A DNA stretch of 64,000 nt from Clostridiaceae bacterium HFYG-1003 (GCA_024579835.1 CP102060.1:1116001-1180000), one strand, 5' to 3'. Shown: positions 16,491 to 26,325, numbered from the stretch's first letter. Numbers and translations are program-made. The notes: generated by a model not told the origin, from the letters alone.

Positions 16491-17477
16491 GTGGAGAACA
16501 GATTTCATGAACTGCTGACGGCGTGCAGGGGGCGGGGAGTATCAGATATCCTGCTGCGGGAGGATGACGTACTGCATTACCGGCTGCGGGATGAAATATT
16601 GCCTGGGACGGGCTGTGTCGGCCGGGAGCTTATGCAGTGGCTGTTTGCATCGATCAGTCCCGGGGAACGGGTGCGGGAGGGGAATGGCAGTCTGGACTCG
16701 GATCTGGCCTATGAGTATAAAGGACGATATCGGATCAACCGATATACCTCAGAGGGAAAGCTTTGTGCCACGATCCGGATCATTAAGGATCAGATTCCGA
16801 CCTTGACCGAGCTGGGCGTAAATCCAGGGCTGCCGGACCATCTGGCATCGCGTCGGGGGCTAAGTCTGGTGGTAGGGAAAACGGGTTCGGGCAAGAGTAC
16901 TACCATGGCAGCCGTGCTGTCCGAGCTGCTGCGGGTCCGCCCCTGGCACCTGATTACCCTGGAGGACCCGGTGGAATATCGGCTCGATCCGGGGAAGGGA
17001 CTGGTCACTCAGCGGGAATCAGGACGAGATTTCCTGACGTTTCAGGAAGGTATTCGCAGTGCGCTGAGGCAAAGTCCGGATTTCATGATGATTGGTGAAA
17101 TCCGGGACACGGCCAGCATGCGGGCGGTCCTGGAAGCCGCGGAGGCAGGCATCGGAGTCATTGCCACGCTGCACTCCCTGGGCGCGGGGACGACTCTGGC
17201 AAGAATCCTGCAGATGTTTCCCGGATCCGAGCGGGATTTTGTCCGGTTCCAGCTGGGCGAGACCATCAATTTCATTCAGAGTCAGATTCTGCGAAAAAAC
17301 GAAAACGGCATGGAACTGGATTATGAACTGCTGCTGGGAACTCAGGCTGTTCGCAACACAATATCTGAGGGACACTTCAATCAGCTGGAAAATTTGATTT
17401 TCCTGGGTCAGCGCCAGGGCATGAGGGGATTTCAAACCCCGAACGATCGAAACCAGGGAGCGAAATTGAACCGCTAA
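16491..17477 (+). CDS. PilT-like type IV pilus ATPase
   Basis: This 328-residue secretion ATPase has an N-terminal domain of about 115 residues and a RecA-like domain. Walker A is GKTGSGKST at residues 129-137. LEDPVEYR follows, then the Asp box GEIRDTASMRAVLEAAEAG and the His box ATLHS. Order and length are those of PilT, which powers pilus retraction. The start GTG has AAGGAGG 8 bases upstream; no nearby ATG competes. It stands alone, about 38 kb from the pilus assembly operon at 54.9-58.5 kb, and probably serves it. Confidence 0.88.
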   Translation: MENRFHELLTACRGRGVSDILLREDDVLHYRLRDEILPGTGCVGRELMQWLFASISPGERVREGNGSLDSDLAYEYKGRYRINRYTSEGKLCATIRIIKDQIPTLTELGVNPGLPDHLASRRGLSLVVGKTGSGKSTTMAAVLSELLRVRPWHLITLEDPVEYRLDPGKGLVTQRESGRDFLTFQEGIRSALRQSPDFMMIGEIRDTASMRAVLEAAEAGIGVIATLHSLGAGTTLARILQMFPGSERDFVRFQLGETINFIQSQILRKNENGMELDYELLLGTQAVRNTISEGHFNQLENLIFLGQRQGMRGFQTPNDRNQGAKLNR

Positions 17478-17531
17478 TATCCTGAATTTGTCAGTGATTT
17501 CATTGTTAAAGTCATCACCAGCTGGGAACTG

Positions 17532-17540
17532 TGGTATAAT
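17532..17540 (+). promoter_or_regulatory. Extended -10 promoter of the glycosyltransferase gene
   Basis: TGGTATAAT is a full extended -10 (TGn-TATAAT) with no good -35. A small hairpin (ACCGGATTC...GAATCGGT, 17556-17574) followed by a T-rich stretch lies between it and the gene and could act as an attenuator. Confidence 0.6.
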
Positions 17541-17602
17541 AAACCTTGGTTTACCGGATTCTTGAATCGGTGACTTTTTATTTCTTTAAAAGAGGGGATC
17601 CA

Positions 17603-18874
17603 ATGGAATTTCTGGGAAGAGCTTTTATAAGCCTGATGCATATTATCAACTATCTGGCGGTAGCCGTTTCATCATATTATATATTTCTGACACTGTTTTC
17701 ACTGTATCAGAAAAAGCGTAAACAGCTGGAAGACGGTAATCGGAGATTTGCCGTTGTCATCGCCGCCCATAATGAGTCTCAGGTGATCCGGCAGAGCGTC
17801 GAATCCTGCCTGAGGATGGACTATCCCAAAGAGCTGTTCGATGTCTATGTGATTGCAGACAACTGCAATGATAATACCAAAGAAATCGCTTCTCAGGCCG
17901 GCGCGGCCGTCTTTGAGCGGTTCAATAAGACAGAAGTCGGGAAGGGATATGCCCTGCAGTGGTTTTTCGACCAGCTGCTGAAAATGAATAAGGGTTATCG
18001 GACCTGTGTGATCCTGGATGCCGATAATCTGGTTCACCCCTCATTCCTGAAGGAAATGAACAAGAAGATGAACCAGGGTTACAAAGTTGTTCAAGGGTAC
18101 CTGGATTCGAAAAACCCGGATGATACGTACCTGACAGGCTGTATTTCCATGGAATTCTGGATCTCCAACCGGATGCTCAAGCTTTCCCGGGACAATCTGG
18201 GGCTGTCCGCTCAGCTGGGTGGAACAGGCTTTGCCGTCGATACGGATATTCTGGAGCATTACGGCTGGGATGCGACCTGTCTGACGGAAGATCTCGAGTT
18301 TACCTGCAAGCTTTGCCTCAACGGTTACAAGGTCGGCTGGGCGCATGAAGCCATTATCTATGATGAGAAACCATTGACCATGGCAGCCAGCTGGCGCCAG
18401 CGCAAGCGCTGGATGCAGGGATTTGCCGACGTCTTTACCCAATATTTCTTCCCGTTAATGAACAAAGGGATCCGGACCGGAAGCATGATCATGATTGACT
18501 GTGCCTTTTACTCCATTCAGCCGATCCTTCTGATTATATTCGGGATCAGTGCCGGTTACGGCATCCTGTACAATCTCTACTATCTGCAGGATACCATTCG
18601 GCAAATGGCTTTACTGAATCTGGGTCGAATCTTGTCCCTGAAGGAAATGCTCTATGCCGCCGGACAGATTCTGCAGCTGCTGCTGATCCCGTTCATTCTG
18701 TGGCTTGATAAGAAACTGAGCCTGCGCAATCTGATGTACTATGCACTCCTGCCGTTGTATATTCCCACCTGGATGCCCATTGCCATCCTGGGAATTCTCC
18801 ACAAGAACCGAAAAGAGTGGGATCATACGGAACATGTCCGGGCAATCCACATCGACCAGATCGATAAGGTCTGA
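17603..18874 (+). CDS. Membrane glycosyltransferase, family 2
   Basis: This 423-residue protein has an N-terminal transmembrane segment, a GT-A domain and a C-terminal membrane region. The catalytic domain shows VVIAAHNES, VIADNCNDNT, VILDADN (the D-x-D metal site), TCLTEDLEFTCKL and the QRKRWMQG motif (Q/RxxRW) typical of processive or inverting GT2 enzymes. Three or four hydrophobic segments follow. It may make or lengthen an exported polysaccharide. Start ATG 17603 is chosen for its AGAGGGGATCC site rather than the in-frame ATG/GTG at 17546. It has no linked export genes here. Confidence 0.85.
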   Translation: MEFLGRAFISLMHIINYLAVAVSSYYIFLTLFSLYQKKRKQLEDGNRRFAVVIAAHNESQVIRQSVESCLRMDYPKELFDVYVIADNCNDNTKEIASQAGAAVFERFNKTEVGKGYALQWFFDQLLKMNKGYRTCVILDADNLVHPSFLKEMNKKMNQGYKVVQGYLDSKNPDDTYLTGCISMEFWISNRMLKLSRDNLGLSAQLGGTGFAVDTDILEHYGWDATCLTEDLEFTCKLCLNGYKVGWAHEAIIYDEKPLTMAASWRQRKRWMQGFADVFTQYFFPLMNKGIRTGSMIMIDCAFYSIQPILLIIFGISAGYGILYNLYYLQDTIRQMALLNLGRILSLKEMLYAAGQILQLLLIPFILWLDKKLSLRNLMYYALLPLYIPTWMPIAILGILHKNRKEWDHTEHVRAIHIDQIDKV

Positions 18875-18979
18875 TCAGCGGGTTCGGGCAGAAAAAGCCA
18901 GACGAATGTGACTTAATGGTATTACTTAATAAGTACCTGATCAAACCTAAGGCGTGCTCCAAAGGGTAAGAAAGAGTGT

Positions 18980-19027
18980 AAGCAGGTGTCCGATTCCCGA
19001 TTCAGGAATTTGCCGCCTGCTTTTTTA
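18980..19027 (+). terminator. Terminator after the glycosyltransferase gene
   Basis: AAGCAGGTG pairs with CGCCTGCTT, with a 26-29-base loop, followed by TTTTT. Confidence 0.7.
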
Positions 19028-19057
19028 AAAACTTATGGTCTAAATTTATGAAAGTAT

Positions 19058-19086
19058 TTTCATTCCGTGACTGAACCATGTATAAT
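19058..19086 (+). promoter_or_regulatory. Likely promoter of ftsA-ftsZ
   Basis: TTTCAT and a perfect TATAAT (19081-19086) are spaced by 17 bases. They lie 92 bases before the ftsA start. Confidence 0.6.
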
Positions 19087-19177
19087 GGGATTATTAGCAC
19101 GTTTACAGCCATTTTGGTTAACATATTTATTTATACATCAACTAAATCGACTGATTGGAGGACAAAGGGGGAGTTTT

Positions 19178-20497
19178 ATGGCAATGGATCAATTTTTAAC
19201 CGGTCTCGATCTGGGATCGTATTATATCAAAGCATCCGCCATCACCGGACGGAACGGGGACATTATATTTTCAGCTTACGGTGAATCGCACGGGATAGAG
19301 GATGGACAGGTGACCGATTCAGTACGCCTCCTGTCATCCATTCGCAGTGTACTGCGCCAGCTTGAAATCAAGACCGGAGCGCCGGTGACCGACGTTTTTC
19401 TGAACGTTGATACGGCTTACACCAGACAGGAGTCAAGCAGAGGATCTGCCGGACTCAAACAGGGTACGGTCTCTGAAAAAGACATGCTCAATGCAGTAAA
19501 GAGTTCCATGCGGGTGGCCAAAACCTCGGAGGAACGGATCTGTGACGTGCTGATCGGTGACTACAAGGTGGACGGCGTCGGGTATGCCAATCCCGTCGGA
19601 GCCAAGGGCGGTCTCATTGACGTTACATCCCAGACGATTCTGTGTGATGAGTCAACGCTGGAAGGCCAGGCCAGAGTCCTGGACAATGACGGAATCCGCG
19701 TCATCGGCACCGGGCTGTCCGTGCACGGCATGGCCAATCTTATGATGACCAGAAGCCAGCGGTACCACGGAGCGCTCCTGATCGATTCCGGCCACCGCAA
19801 AACGGACCTGGTTGTGCTGAGAAACAACCGGATTGTTTACTCGGAAACCATCCCTCTGGGGGGGCGCAATATTACCAAGGACTTATCCATTGTTCTGAAA
19901 ATCAGCATGAATGAAGCCGAAGAATTGAAAAAGCAGTTCGGCACCGGCCAGCTCAGCAAGAACCATCCCAAGTTCGACCTGATCCGGGAAGTCGTATCCG
20001 CCCGGGCCACGGAAATCGTCGGATTGTGCCGCAAAGCTTTCCAGAATTATCCGCAGTGGAATGAAATTGATATGGCTCTGGTCTACGGCGGCGGACTTTG
20101 CGGGTTTGCTCAGATCGAGGAACTGGTAGAAGATGGGATTCCAATATCCACAAATTACATTACATCTGATATAATCAAGAGCGACGACATTTTTTCCCTG
20201 AATGCCACTGGCGTAGCTTATAATATGATCCATGAGCTGCAATCGGTGCTTATTGCACAGATGTGGGAAAAAGAGGAGGAGCTGGAAGAAGCGGATGAAT
20301 CCGCCGGCGCCTACTTCTCCGTATTTGACAAGGTCCGCCAGAAGGCGACAAAGTCCGTGAAAGATATCATCCGGCTGGATGAGGAAGACGAAGCGGTCGA
20401 ACCGACGCGCCGTCCCAAAACTCATGATGATTTCAGGAAAAAAGCCAGCGAAAACAGTTTCGGCACAAAATTAAAAAAATTATTCGGAATAGAATAG
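19178..20497 (+). CDS. ftsA: Cell division protein FtsA
   Basis: This 439-residue actin-like ATPase begins with [14 protein letters not shown] (phosphate 1 motif). It has [15 protein letters not shown] (phosphate 2), [10 protein letters not shown] (adenosine motif), and the short C-terminal amphipathic helix [12 protein letters not shown] that anchors FtsA to the membrane. FtsA tethers FtsZ filaments at the division site. Start ATG 19178 follows AAGGGGGAG. An upstream in-frame ATG at 19067 lies in the promoter and was rejected. ftsZ follows after 11 bases. Confidence 0.93.
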   Translation: MAMDQFLTGLDLGSYYIKASAITGRNGDIIFSAYGESHGIEDGQVTDSVRLLSSIRSVLRQLEIKTGAPVTDVFLNVDTAYTRQESSRGSAGLKQGTVSEKDMLNAVKSSMRVAKTSEERICDVLIGDYKVDGVGYANPVGAKGGLIDVTSQTILCDESTLEGQARVLDNDGIRVIGTGLSVHGMANLMMTRSQRYHGALLIDSGHRKTDLVVLRNNRIVYSETIPLGGRNITKDLSIVLKISMNEAEELKKQFGTGQLSKNHPKFDLIREVVSARATEIVGLCRKAFQNYPQWNEIDMALVYGGGLCGFAQIEELVEDGIPISTNYITSDIIKSDDIFSLNATGVAYNMIHELQSVLIAQMWEKEEELEEADESAGAYFSVFDKVRQKATKSVKDIIRLDEEDEAVEPTRRPKTHDDFRKKASENSFGTKLKKLFGIE

Positions 20498-20508
20498 GGG
20501 GATTAAGG

Positions 20509-21669
20509 ATGTTAGATTTTGATCTTGAAGTAACAGGCCCGGCAAATATAAAAGTAGTTGGATGCGGCGGCGGCGGAAACAATGCGGTTAACCGCATGAT
20601 CATGGAAGGACTTGCCAACGTTGACTTTATTTCAGTCAACACGGACAAGCAGGCGCTGTCCCAGTCCAACGCGTCACATAAAATCCAGATCGGTGAAAAG
20701 CTCACCAAGGGTCTTGGCGCAGGAGCCAATCCGGAAATCGGACAGAAAGCGGCGGAAGAGTCCAAGGAAGAAATTGAATCCGCACTCAAAGGGGCCGACA
20801 TGGTCTTTATAACGGCCGGTATGGGCGGCGGAACCGGAACCGGTGCTGCACCCATTGTTGCGGAGATCGCAAAATCCATGGGCATCCTGACCGTGGGCGT
20901 AGTTACCAAACCCTTCCATTTCGAAGGAAAAGCCAGAATGAAGAATGCCGAAATCGGCATTGAAAACCTCAAGAGCAAAGTGGACTCACTGGTTACCATC
21001 CCCAATGAGCGCCTGCTTCTGATTGTCGATAAGAAAACTTCCTTCAAGGAAGCTTTCCGCAAGGCGGATGAAGTCCTGCACCAGGGCGTTCAGGGAATCA
21101 CTGACCTGATCACAGACAACGGACTGATCAACCTGGACTTCAATGACGTTCGCGCCATTATGCTCAACCGCGGCGTTGCCCACATGGGCGTCGGCTACGG
21201 CAAGGGCGACAACAAGGCAACGGATGCCGTCAAGGCTGCCATTTCCTCCCCGCTGCTGGAAACCTCCATCAACGGAGCAACAGGCATTCTGCTCAATGTT
21301 ACGGGCGGAGAAGACCTGTCCCTGCTGGAAATCAATGAAGCGGCCGAAGTCGTCAAGGAAGCCGCTGACCCGGATGCCAACATCATCTTTGGTGCGGTCA
21401 TCGATCCAGAACTGAATGACGAAGTCAAAATCACGGTTCTCGCAACCGGATTCGAAAAGGATTTTAAGTCCCAGAAGGCGCAGGTCTCCGAGAAGAAGGA
21501 AGAGGCCAAGCCCTTTGCCGCCAAGCCGGCAGAACGGGCAGAAGCTCCGTCCTACCGCAGTGAATCATCCTACCGGGATGAATCCAGACGGCCGGAACCA
21601 ACCTATCGTCCGGAAGAAGAAGAGGAAGAACAGATCGAAATCCCTGCATTCCTCAGAAATCGCAGATAA
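20509..21669 (+). CDS. ftsZ: Cell division protein FtsZ
   Basis: This 386-residue tubulin homologue has [15 protein letters not shown], the tubulin signature [10 protein letters not shown], the T7-loop region [11 protein letters not shown] and the conserved C-terminal peptide [11 protein letters not shown] that binds FtsA. A linker of about 55 residues, rich in E, K, P, Y and R, joins core and tail. FtsZ polymerises into the division ring. An AGGGGGATTAAGG site precedes ATG. No sigE, sigG or spoIIGA gene follows. Confidence 0.98.
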   Translation: MLDFDLEVTGPANIKVVGCGGGGNNAVNRMIMEGLANVDFISVNTDKQALSQSNASHKIQIGEKLTKGLGAGANPEIGQKAAEESKEEIESALKGADMVFITAGMGGGTGTGAAPIVAEIAKSMGILTVGVVTKPFHFEGKARMKNAEIGIENLKSKVDSLVTIPNERLLLIVDKKTSFKEAFRKADEVLHQGVQGITDLITDNGLINLDFNDVRAIMLNRGVAHMGVGYGKGDNKATDAVKAAISSPLLETSINGATGILLNVTGGEDLSLLEINEAAEVVKEAADPDANIIFGAVIDPELNDEVKITVLATGFEKDFKSQKAQVSEKKEEAKPFAAKPAERAEAPSYRSESSYRDESRRPEPTYRPEEEEEEQIEIPAFLRNRR

Positions 21670-21716
21670 CAAGCATCACTTTGGATCCTGACCATCGATA
21701 AGAGGGAGTAAGGAAT

Positions 21717-22187
21717 ATGAAATGCCCTTATTGCGGTTACCTCGAGAGCAAAGTCATTGATACCAGACCGACTGAAGATGGATCTTCCATCCGCCGCCGG
21801 CGCGAATGCCTGGACTGCACCCGACGGTACACGACCTACGAGAAAGTTGAAACATTACCGATCCTGGTCATCAAGAAAGATGAATCCAGAGAACCGTTTG
21901 ATAAGAACAAGATCATCAGCGGCCTGGTGCGGGCGACTCAGAAGCGTCCGGTGTCCATGCAGCAGATGGAGAATCTTGCCGACGACATTGAGCGCAGCAT
22001 CTCCAATAAAATGATCTCGGAAGTCACCACGGATGAAATCGGCAACATGGTGATGGAGCGGCTGAAAACCGTGGACGAGGTGGCATATGTTCGCTTTGCT
22101 TCCGTGTATCGGCAGTTCAAGGACATCAGTACTTTCTTCGAGGAGATCAAATCCCTGATGGGGAAAGAAATGGATCCAATGGAATAA
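21717..22187 (+). CDS. nrdR: Transcriptional repressor NrdR
   Basis: This 156-residue protein has the N-terminal zinc ribbon MKCPYCG...RRRECLDC (Cys at 3, 6, 31, 34) and the ATP-cone domain containing [16 protein letters not shown]. NrdR binds NrdR boxes and represses ribonucleotide reductase genes in response to dATP/ATP. It follows ftsZ by 47 bases and ends at a strong terminator. No nrd genes are nearby. Confidence 0.97.
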   Translation: MKCPYCGYLESKVIDTRPTEDGSSIRRRRECLDCTRRYTTYEKVETLPILVIKKDESREPFDKNKIISGLVRATQKRPVSMQQMENLADDIERSISNKMISEVTTDEIGNMVMERLKTVDEVAYVRFASVYRQFKDISTFFEEIKSLMGKEMDPME

Positions 22188-22197
22188 GAATCCCCCT

Positions 22198-22233
22198 GAA
22201 AATCACCGGCTGACGCATCAGCCGGTGATTTTC
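22198..22233 (+). terminator. Terminator after nrdR
   Basis: A perfect 16-bp stem, GAAAATCACCGGCTGA with its complement, closes a 4-base loop; the right arm ends in TTTTCC. Confidence 0.85.
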
Positions 22234-22276
22234 CGTTTCAAAGGGTTTTGAACGGGGCATCTGCCCGAGAAATCTT

Positions 22277-22294
22277 GTTAAAAAAAGGTTAAGT
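22277..22294 (+). promoter_or_regulatory. Pho-box-like pair before phoP
   Basis: GTTAAA (22277) and GTTAAG (22288) are direct repeats spaced 11 bases start to start. The same phase appears before pstS and pstC, which suggests autoregulation by the PhoP-like regulator. Confidence 0.55.
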
Positions 22295-22364
22295 GCGCAG
22301 GAAGCGTTGGTAAAATGCCAGTCGGTATGATAACTTAAAGCTAGAATAACAGGAGGATCCCACC

Positions 22365-23066
22365 ATGGCAGAAAAAATACTCATCATTGACGATGAAGAA
22401 CATATTATTGAACTGATCCGTTATAATCTGGAAGCATCCGGTTATACGACGAGTTCAGCCGGCAACGGCATTGACGGCCTCATGCTGGCAAAACAGGAGA
22501 AACCGGATTTAATTCTTCTGGATCTCATGCTGCCCGGACTGGACGGACTGGAAGTCTGCAAGCGGATGCGCTCAGACGACCAGCTTAAGTCCGTCCCCAT
22601 TATCATGCTCACCGCCAAGTCCGAGGAAATTGACAAAATTCTGGGTCTGGAACTGGGCGCTGACGACTATATCACGAAGCCTTTTTCTGTTCGGGAACTG
22701 ACGGCCCGCGTCAAAGCAATGCTGCGCCGGGCGAACCCACAGGAACCGCAGGCTGACATTCTGCGGTTCAGTGATGTAGAAGTGGATTTCCTTAAGCATG
22801 AAGTCAAGAAGAACGGAATCAAGGTCGAACTGACCCTCAAGGAATTCGAACTGCTTGATATCCTGATAAAGAACAATGGAAAAGTACTGACCCGCGACGT
22901 CCTGCTGGATAAAATCTGGGGCTATGAATACGTTGGGGAAACCCGGACGGTCGATGTCCACATCCGCCATCTGCGCCAGAAGCTGGAAGAGGATGACAAG
23001 AATCCCCGCCATATTGAGACGGTGCGGGGAATCGGCTATCGCTTCAACAACGACGAAACGCCGTGA
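22365..23066 (+). CDS. phoP: PhoP/PhoB-type response regulator
   Basis: This 233-residue OmpR-family regulator has a receiver domain with the acidic pair D9-D10, phospho-acceptor D53 (ILLDLMLP), T83 and K105 (TKPF). A winged-helix domain follows, with the TLKEFELLDIL and TVDVHIRHLRQKLE blocks. The linked histidine kinase, pst genes and phoU identify it as the phosphate-starvation regulator. The start follows AGGAGGATCCCACC. Its stop overlaps the phoR start by four bases. Confidence 0.92.
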   Translation: MAEKILIIDDEEHIIELIRYNLEASGYTTSSAGNGIDGLMLAKQEKPDLILLDLMLPGLDGLEVCKRMRSDDQLKSVPIIMLTAKSEEIDKILGLELGADDYITKPFSVRELTARVKAMLRRANPQEPQADILRFSDVEVDFLKHEVKKNGIKVELTLKEFELLDILIKNNGKVLTRDVLLDKIWGYEYVGETRTVDVHIRHLRQKLEEDDKNPRHIETVRGIGYRFNNDETP

Positions 23067-24784
23067 AAACCAGGTTTCAGATCGCGCTGATCGCACTGAG
23101 CGCGTGTCTTGCCATAGGTGCATCGGGTTTTTTCTATTTTTTCGGTCGAAACCAAATCCATCAGGCAGAGCAAAACCGGCTGTTAACCTCGGCCCGACAG
23201 GCCGCCGCAAGCTACGATGGTTCTAATTTTCCGGAGTTGACCAGGACTCTGTCCGAACAGGGAATTCATGAATTTGTGCTCAGGGACAGCCAGATGGTGG
23301 CTTCCACGGAAGGCGCACCGATTCCGATTCTGACCAGCGAGACCTTATTGCGCCTGTTGGAACAGCCCCAGGGAAGCTCCATTCTGGTCAGTGGCGAGAC
23401 TTCCTATCTGGCAGCATTTGCCACGACTTCTCAAGGGGAACGAATCATTCTGGCAGAACAGGCAAATCGAATTCAGTCGAGTCTGGCTGCTTTGCGCAAT
23501 GAAACTCTGATGTTAGGAATAATTCTGGTGTTGCTGGGAGCGGGTCTGACGTTGTACCTTTCCCGGAATCTGGCAAAGCCCATTGATCAGCTGACGCTGG
23601 CCACTCAGCGCATCGCCGAGGGGGAACTGTCTTACCGGGTTCAGGTCAATGAACTGACGGATCTGGAGCCACTGGCAAATCATTTCAATACCATCGCCGA
23701 CCGTCTGGAAGGAACAATCCTGGATTCCATGAATCATCAGAACCAGCTGGACGCGATTCTTGGTTCCATGAACTCAGGCGTCATTGCCGTGGATCAGAAC
23801 AACCGGATCATCATCTTCAATGCCTTTGCCCGCAAAATCTTCGGGATCTACAATGAAGCCATCGGCAAGGACATCCACAGCGTGATCCGCAATACAGATC
23901 TTGATCAGATGCTGACCCTGTCCGACCAGTATCAGGAACTGACTTTGAAGCGCACCGGAACGGTCGTCCGCTTCAAGACAACGGAACTGATCACGGATCG
24001 GAATTTTCACCGCGGCAAAGTGACCGTACTGTCGGATATCAGCGATCTGAAGAAACTGGAGCAAATGCGCAGCCAGTTTGTGGCCAATGTTTCCCATGAA
24101 CTCAAAACACCGCTGACCTCCATCAAAGGATTTGCCGAAACCTTGCGCGATGTGGAAAATCCAGCGACACGCAATAAGTTCCTGGATATCATCGATCAGG
24201 AAACCGAGCGGCTGAGCCGGCTGATCGAAGATATCTTATCCCTGTCCGCCATTGAGAATCAGGAACGCCGGGGCACCGAAATCATCGATGCTGTGGAAGC
24301 CACCGTTTCCGGTCTGCACTTGCTGGAAGTTCAGGCGAAGAACAAGAACATCGACCTGTCGCTGACTGTAAAAGGCGAGCCCGCATTTTTAGGAGATGAC
24401 GATCTCTATCGGCAGATGCTCATTAATCTGGTGGAGAATGCCATCAAATACTCTGAAGCGCATGCCAAAGTGAAGGTGCGTCTGGAGGAAGAGCAGGACA
24501 TCATTGTGCTGTCTGTGCAGGATACCGGTCCGGGCATTCCGGAAGAGCACCTGCCGCGGCTGTTTGAACGGTTCTACCGCGTGGATCAGGCTCGAGACCG
24601 GGCCAAAGGCGGAACCGGCCTGGGGCTGGCCATTGTCAAGCATATAGCCATCTCATTCGGCGGCTCAATCCAGGTCCAGTCCACCGTCGGAGAAGGCACG
24701 ACCTTTCTGGTTCAGCTTCCGTCCTACCGTAAACCAAACCGGTCGCCAGGAACTAAAATTCAGGCCATTAAATTCAATGGTTAA
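23063..24784 (+). CDS. phoR: PhoR-type sensor histidine kinase
   Basis: This 573-residue kinase starts at GTG, overlapping the phoP stop. It has an N-terminal membrane helix, an extracytoplasmic region to about residue 145 and a second helix (about 148-168). A HAMP domain, a PAS domain and the HisKA region follow, with the phospho-accepting H345 in VSHELKTPLTS. The ATPase domain has N (LVENAIKY), G1 (DTGPGIP), F and G2 (GGTGLGLAIVKH) boxes. It should sense phosphate status, probably through PhoU and Pst, and phosphorylate PhoP. The architecture matches Bacillus PhoR. Confidence 0.92.
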   Translation: MKTRFQIALIALSACLAIGASGFFYFFGRNQIHQAEQNRLLTSARQAAASYDGSNFPELTRTLSEQGIHEFVLRDSQMVASTEGAPIPILTSETLLRLLEQPQGSSILVSGETSYLAAFATTSQGERIILAEQANRIQSSLAALRNETLMLGIILVLLGAGLTLYLSRNLAKPIDQLTLATQRIAEGELSYRVQVNELTDLEPLANHFNTIADRLEGTILDSMNHQNQLDAILGSMNSGVIAVDQNNRIIIFNAFARKIFGIYNEAIGKDIHSVIRNTDLDQMLTLSDQYQELTLKRTGTVVRFKTTELITDRNFHRGKVTVLSDISDLKKLEQMRSQFVANVSHELKTPLTSIKGFAETLRDVENPATRNKFLDIIDQETERLSRLIEDILSLSAIENQERRGTEIIDAVEATVSGLHLLEVQAKNKNIDLSLTVKGEPAFLGDDDLYRQMLINLVENAIKYSEAHAKVKVRLEEEQDIIVLSVQDTGPGIPEEHLPRLFERFYRVDQARDRAKGGTGLGLAIVKHIAISFGGSIQVQSTVGEGTTFLVQLPSYRKPNRSPGTKIQAIKFNG

Positions 24785-24788
24785 ACCC

Positions 24789-24819
24789 AACAGACTGGCG
24801 AGCTTGTCAGTCTGTTTTT
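24789..24819 (+). terminator. Terminator after phoPR
   Basis: AACAGACTG pairs with CAGTCTGTT over a 10-base loop, followed by TTT. Confidence 0.75.
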
Positions 24820-24961
24820 CAATGACGCAGTGAACCGGTTGAGCTATCTTGCTGTTCAATCCAACGGTTCATTGGCAATGGTACACTCACTTGAAAGCCA
24901 TTACCTGTCTTTCGCCCTGTACGGGTCCCATAAGAGGGATCCAGGACAGAAAGCTTTGAAC

Positions 24962-25015
24962 TTAACACATTCCTAACAGGAGCAAAACAATTCCAAAACA
25001 AGGATGGCTTATCAT
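24962..25015 (+). promoter_or_regulatory. Pho box and -10 element of pstS
   Basis: Four hexamers lie exactly 11 bases apart: TTAACA (24962), CTAACA (24973), AAAACA (24984) and AAAACA (24995). The array stands in place of a -35 element before TATCAT (25010-25015). This is the layout of PhoP-activated promoters, where dimers bind direct repeats on one helix face. Confidence 0.75.
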
Positions 25016-25077
25016 TGGATTTGTGAGAAAAACACAGTAGAAACGAAATGAGCTGAAATATCAGGAGGAATGAATTA

Positions 25078-26040
25078 ATGAAGAAGAATCGAATTGCAGC
25101 AATCCTCGCGTCATGCGTCGTTGCAGCCACAGTAGCAGGATGTACTCCAGCTGCCAATAATACCACTGCCGGCGGAACCACTCCAGGAACCACCGAGGGA
25201 ACTACAACTTCGGCTCAGCTGACCGGAAAAATTGAAACGGATGGATCGTCCACGGTCTTCCCGCTGTCCGAAGCTGTCATCGAAGAGTACGTCAAAGTTC
25301 AGCCAAAGCTGACTGTAACGGCGTCCCCCTCCGGATCTTCAGCGGGGATTGAACGCCTGATCAATGGAGAAATCGACATCGCCGCTTCTTCCAGAAAAAT
25401 CAAGGACCAGGAAATTGAAACAGCCAAAGCCAAAGGCATTGAGATCGTAGAACTTCAGGTCGGCATCGACGGAATCGCAGTAGTTGCCAATAAGAACAAC
25501 CCGGTGAATGAAATGACCTTCGAAGACCTGAAAGCGATCTTTGGCAAGGATTCGGTCTTAAAGACCTGGAAGGAAGCCAATGCGGCATTCCCTGATGTTG
25601 CGCTGTCCTTGTTCGCTCCTGGTACTTCTTCCGGCACCTATGAGTATTTCACGGAGAAAGCCCTGGAAACGAAAAATGAGCAGAGAGCCTCTGATGTTCA
25701 GGTATCAGAAGATGACAATGTACTGGTTACCGGTGTTGCCGGATCCGAAGGCGGTCTTGGTTACTTCGGATTCACCTACTACGAAGAAAACATGGATAAG
25801 CTCAAGGCAATGAAAATCAATGGGGTGGAAGCGACTAAGGAAACGATCCTGGACGGAACCTACCCGCTGGCTCGCCCAATCTTCCTTTATGTCAGCAAGA
25901 AAGCGGTCGCCGAAAAGCCGGAAGTTAAGGATTTCCTGACCTTCTACCTTGACAATGCGATCCAGCTGGCCGAAGAAGTGCAGATGGTACCGGCTACCCA
26001 GGCCACCATTGATGCTTCCAAAGCTGCTCTTACCAAGTAG
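25078..26040 (+). CDS. pstS: Phosphate-binding lipoprotein PstS
   Basis: This 320-residue protein has a lipoprotein signal peptide with lipobox VAGC (Cys at about residue 22) and a Thr/Gly-rich linker. The PstS fold follows, with GSSTVFPLSEA, SPSGSSAGIERL and APGTSSGTYEYF phosphate-binding loops. It captures phosphate outside the membrane and delivers it to PstCA. The start follows AGGAGGAATGAATT. Its own promoter and terminator separate it from pstC, as expected for a highly expressed binding protein. Confidence 0.96.
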   Translation: MKKNRIAAILASCVVAATVAGCTPAANNTTAGGTTPGTTEGTTTSAQLTGKIETDGSSTVFPLSEAVIEEYVKVQPKLTVTASPSGSSAGIERLINGEIDIAASSRKIKDQEIETAKAKGIEIVELQVGIDGIAVVANKNNPVNEMTFEDLKAIFGKDSVLKTWKEANAAFPDVALSLFAPGTSSGTYEYFTEKALETKNEQRASDVQVSEDDNVLVTGVAGSEGGLGYFGFTYYEENMDKLKAMKINGVEATKETILDGTYPLARPIFLYVSKKAVAEKPEVKDFLTFYLDNAIQLAEEVQMVPATQATIDASKAALTK

Positions 26041-26080
26041 TATTCATGTTCCCTGACTCCCATCAGTCTACATACTCTCG

Positions 26081-26103
26081 GGACCCTGCGGGGTCCTTTT
26101 TTT
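26081..26103 (+). terminator. Terminator or attenuator between pstS and pstC
   Basis: GGACCC pairs with GGGTCC over a TGCG loop, followed by seven T residues. Confidence 0.8.
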
Positions 26104-26236
26104 CTGGATTTGAAACCCGCTCGGAGAAAATATCAGATCCGGTCCAAAGGAACTGCTGAGAGGGAGACATTTTTGAGAAAAGCAGGGGAAACCGCAGGAT
26201 CAGCGGTATTCCAAATGAACCGGAAGTGTATTAAAC

Positions 26237-26275
26237 TTAACCTAAGCTTAACAAGAGAAGAATCTTTTCTTTACG
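26237..26275 (+). promoter_or_regulatory. Pho-box-like repeats before pstC
   Basis: TTAACC (26237) and TTAACA (26248) are 11 bases apart, and TTTACG (26270) lies at the same phase two turns on. This suggests a second PhoP-controlled promoter for pstCABB-phoU. Confidence 0.55.
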
Positions 26276-26325
26276 TCTGACCAGTAGACTGTATGAGTAT
26301 GCTTACTGAATATGGAGGAATTTCC

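Noticed and set aside
19067-19177. A 37-residue N-terminal extension of FtsA
   Set aside because: The upstream ATG overlaps the promoter -10, lacks a ribosome-binding site, and would add unconserved residues before the FtsA fold.
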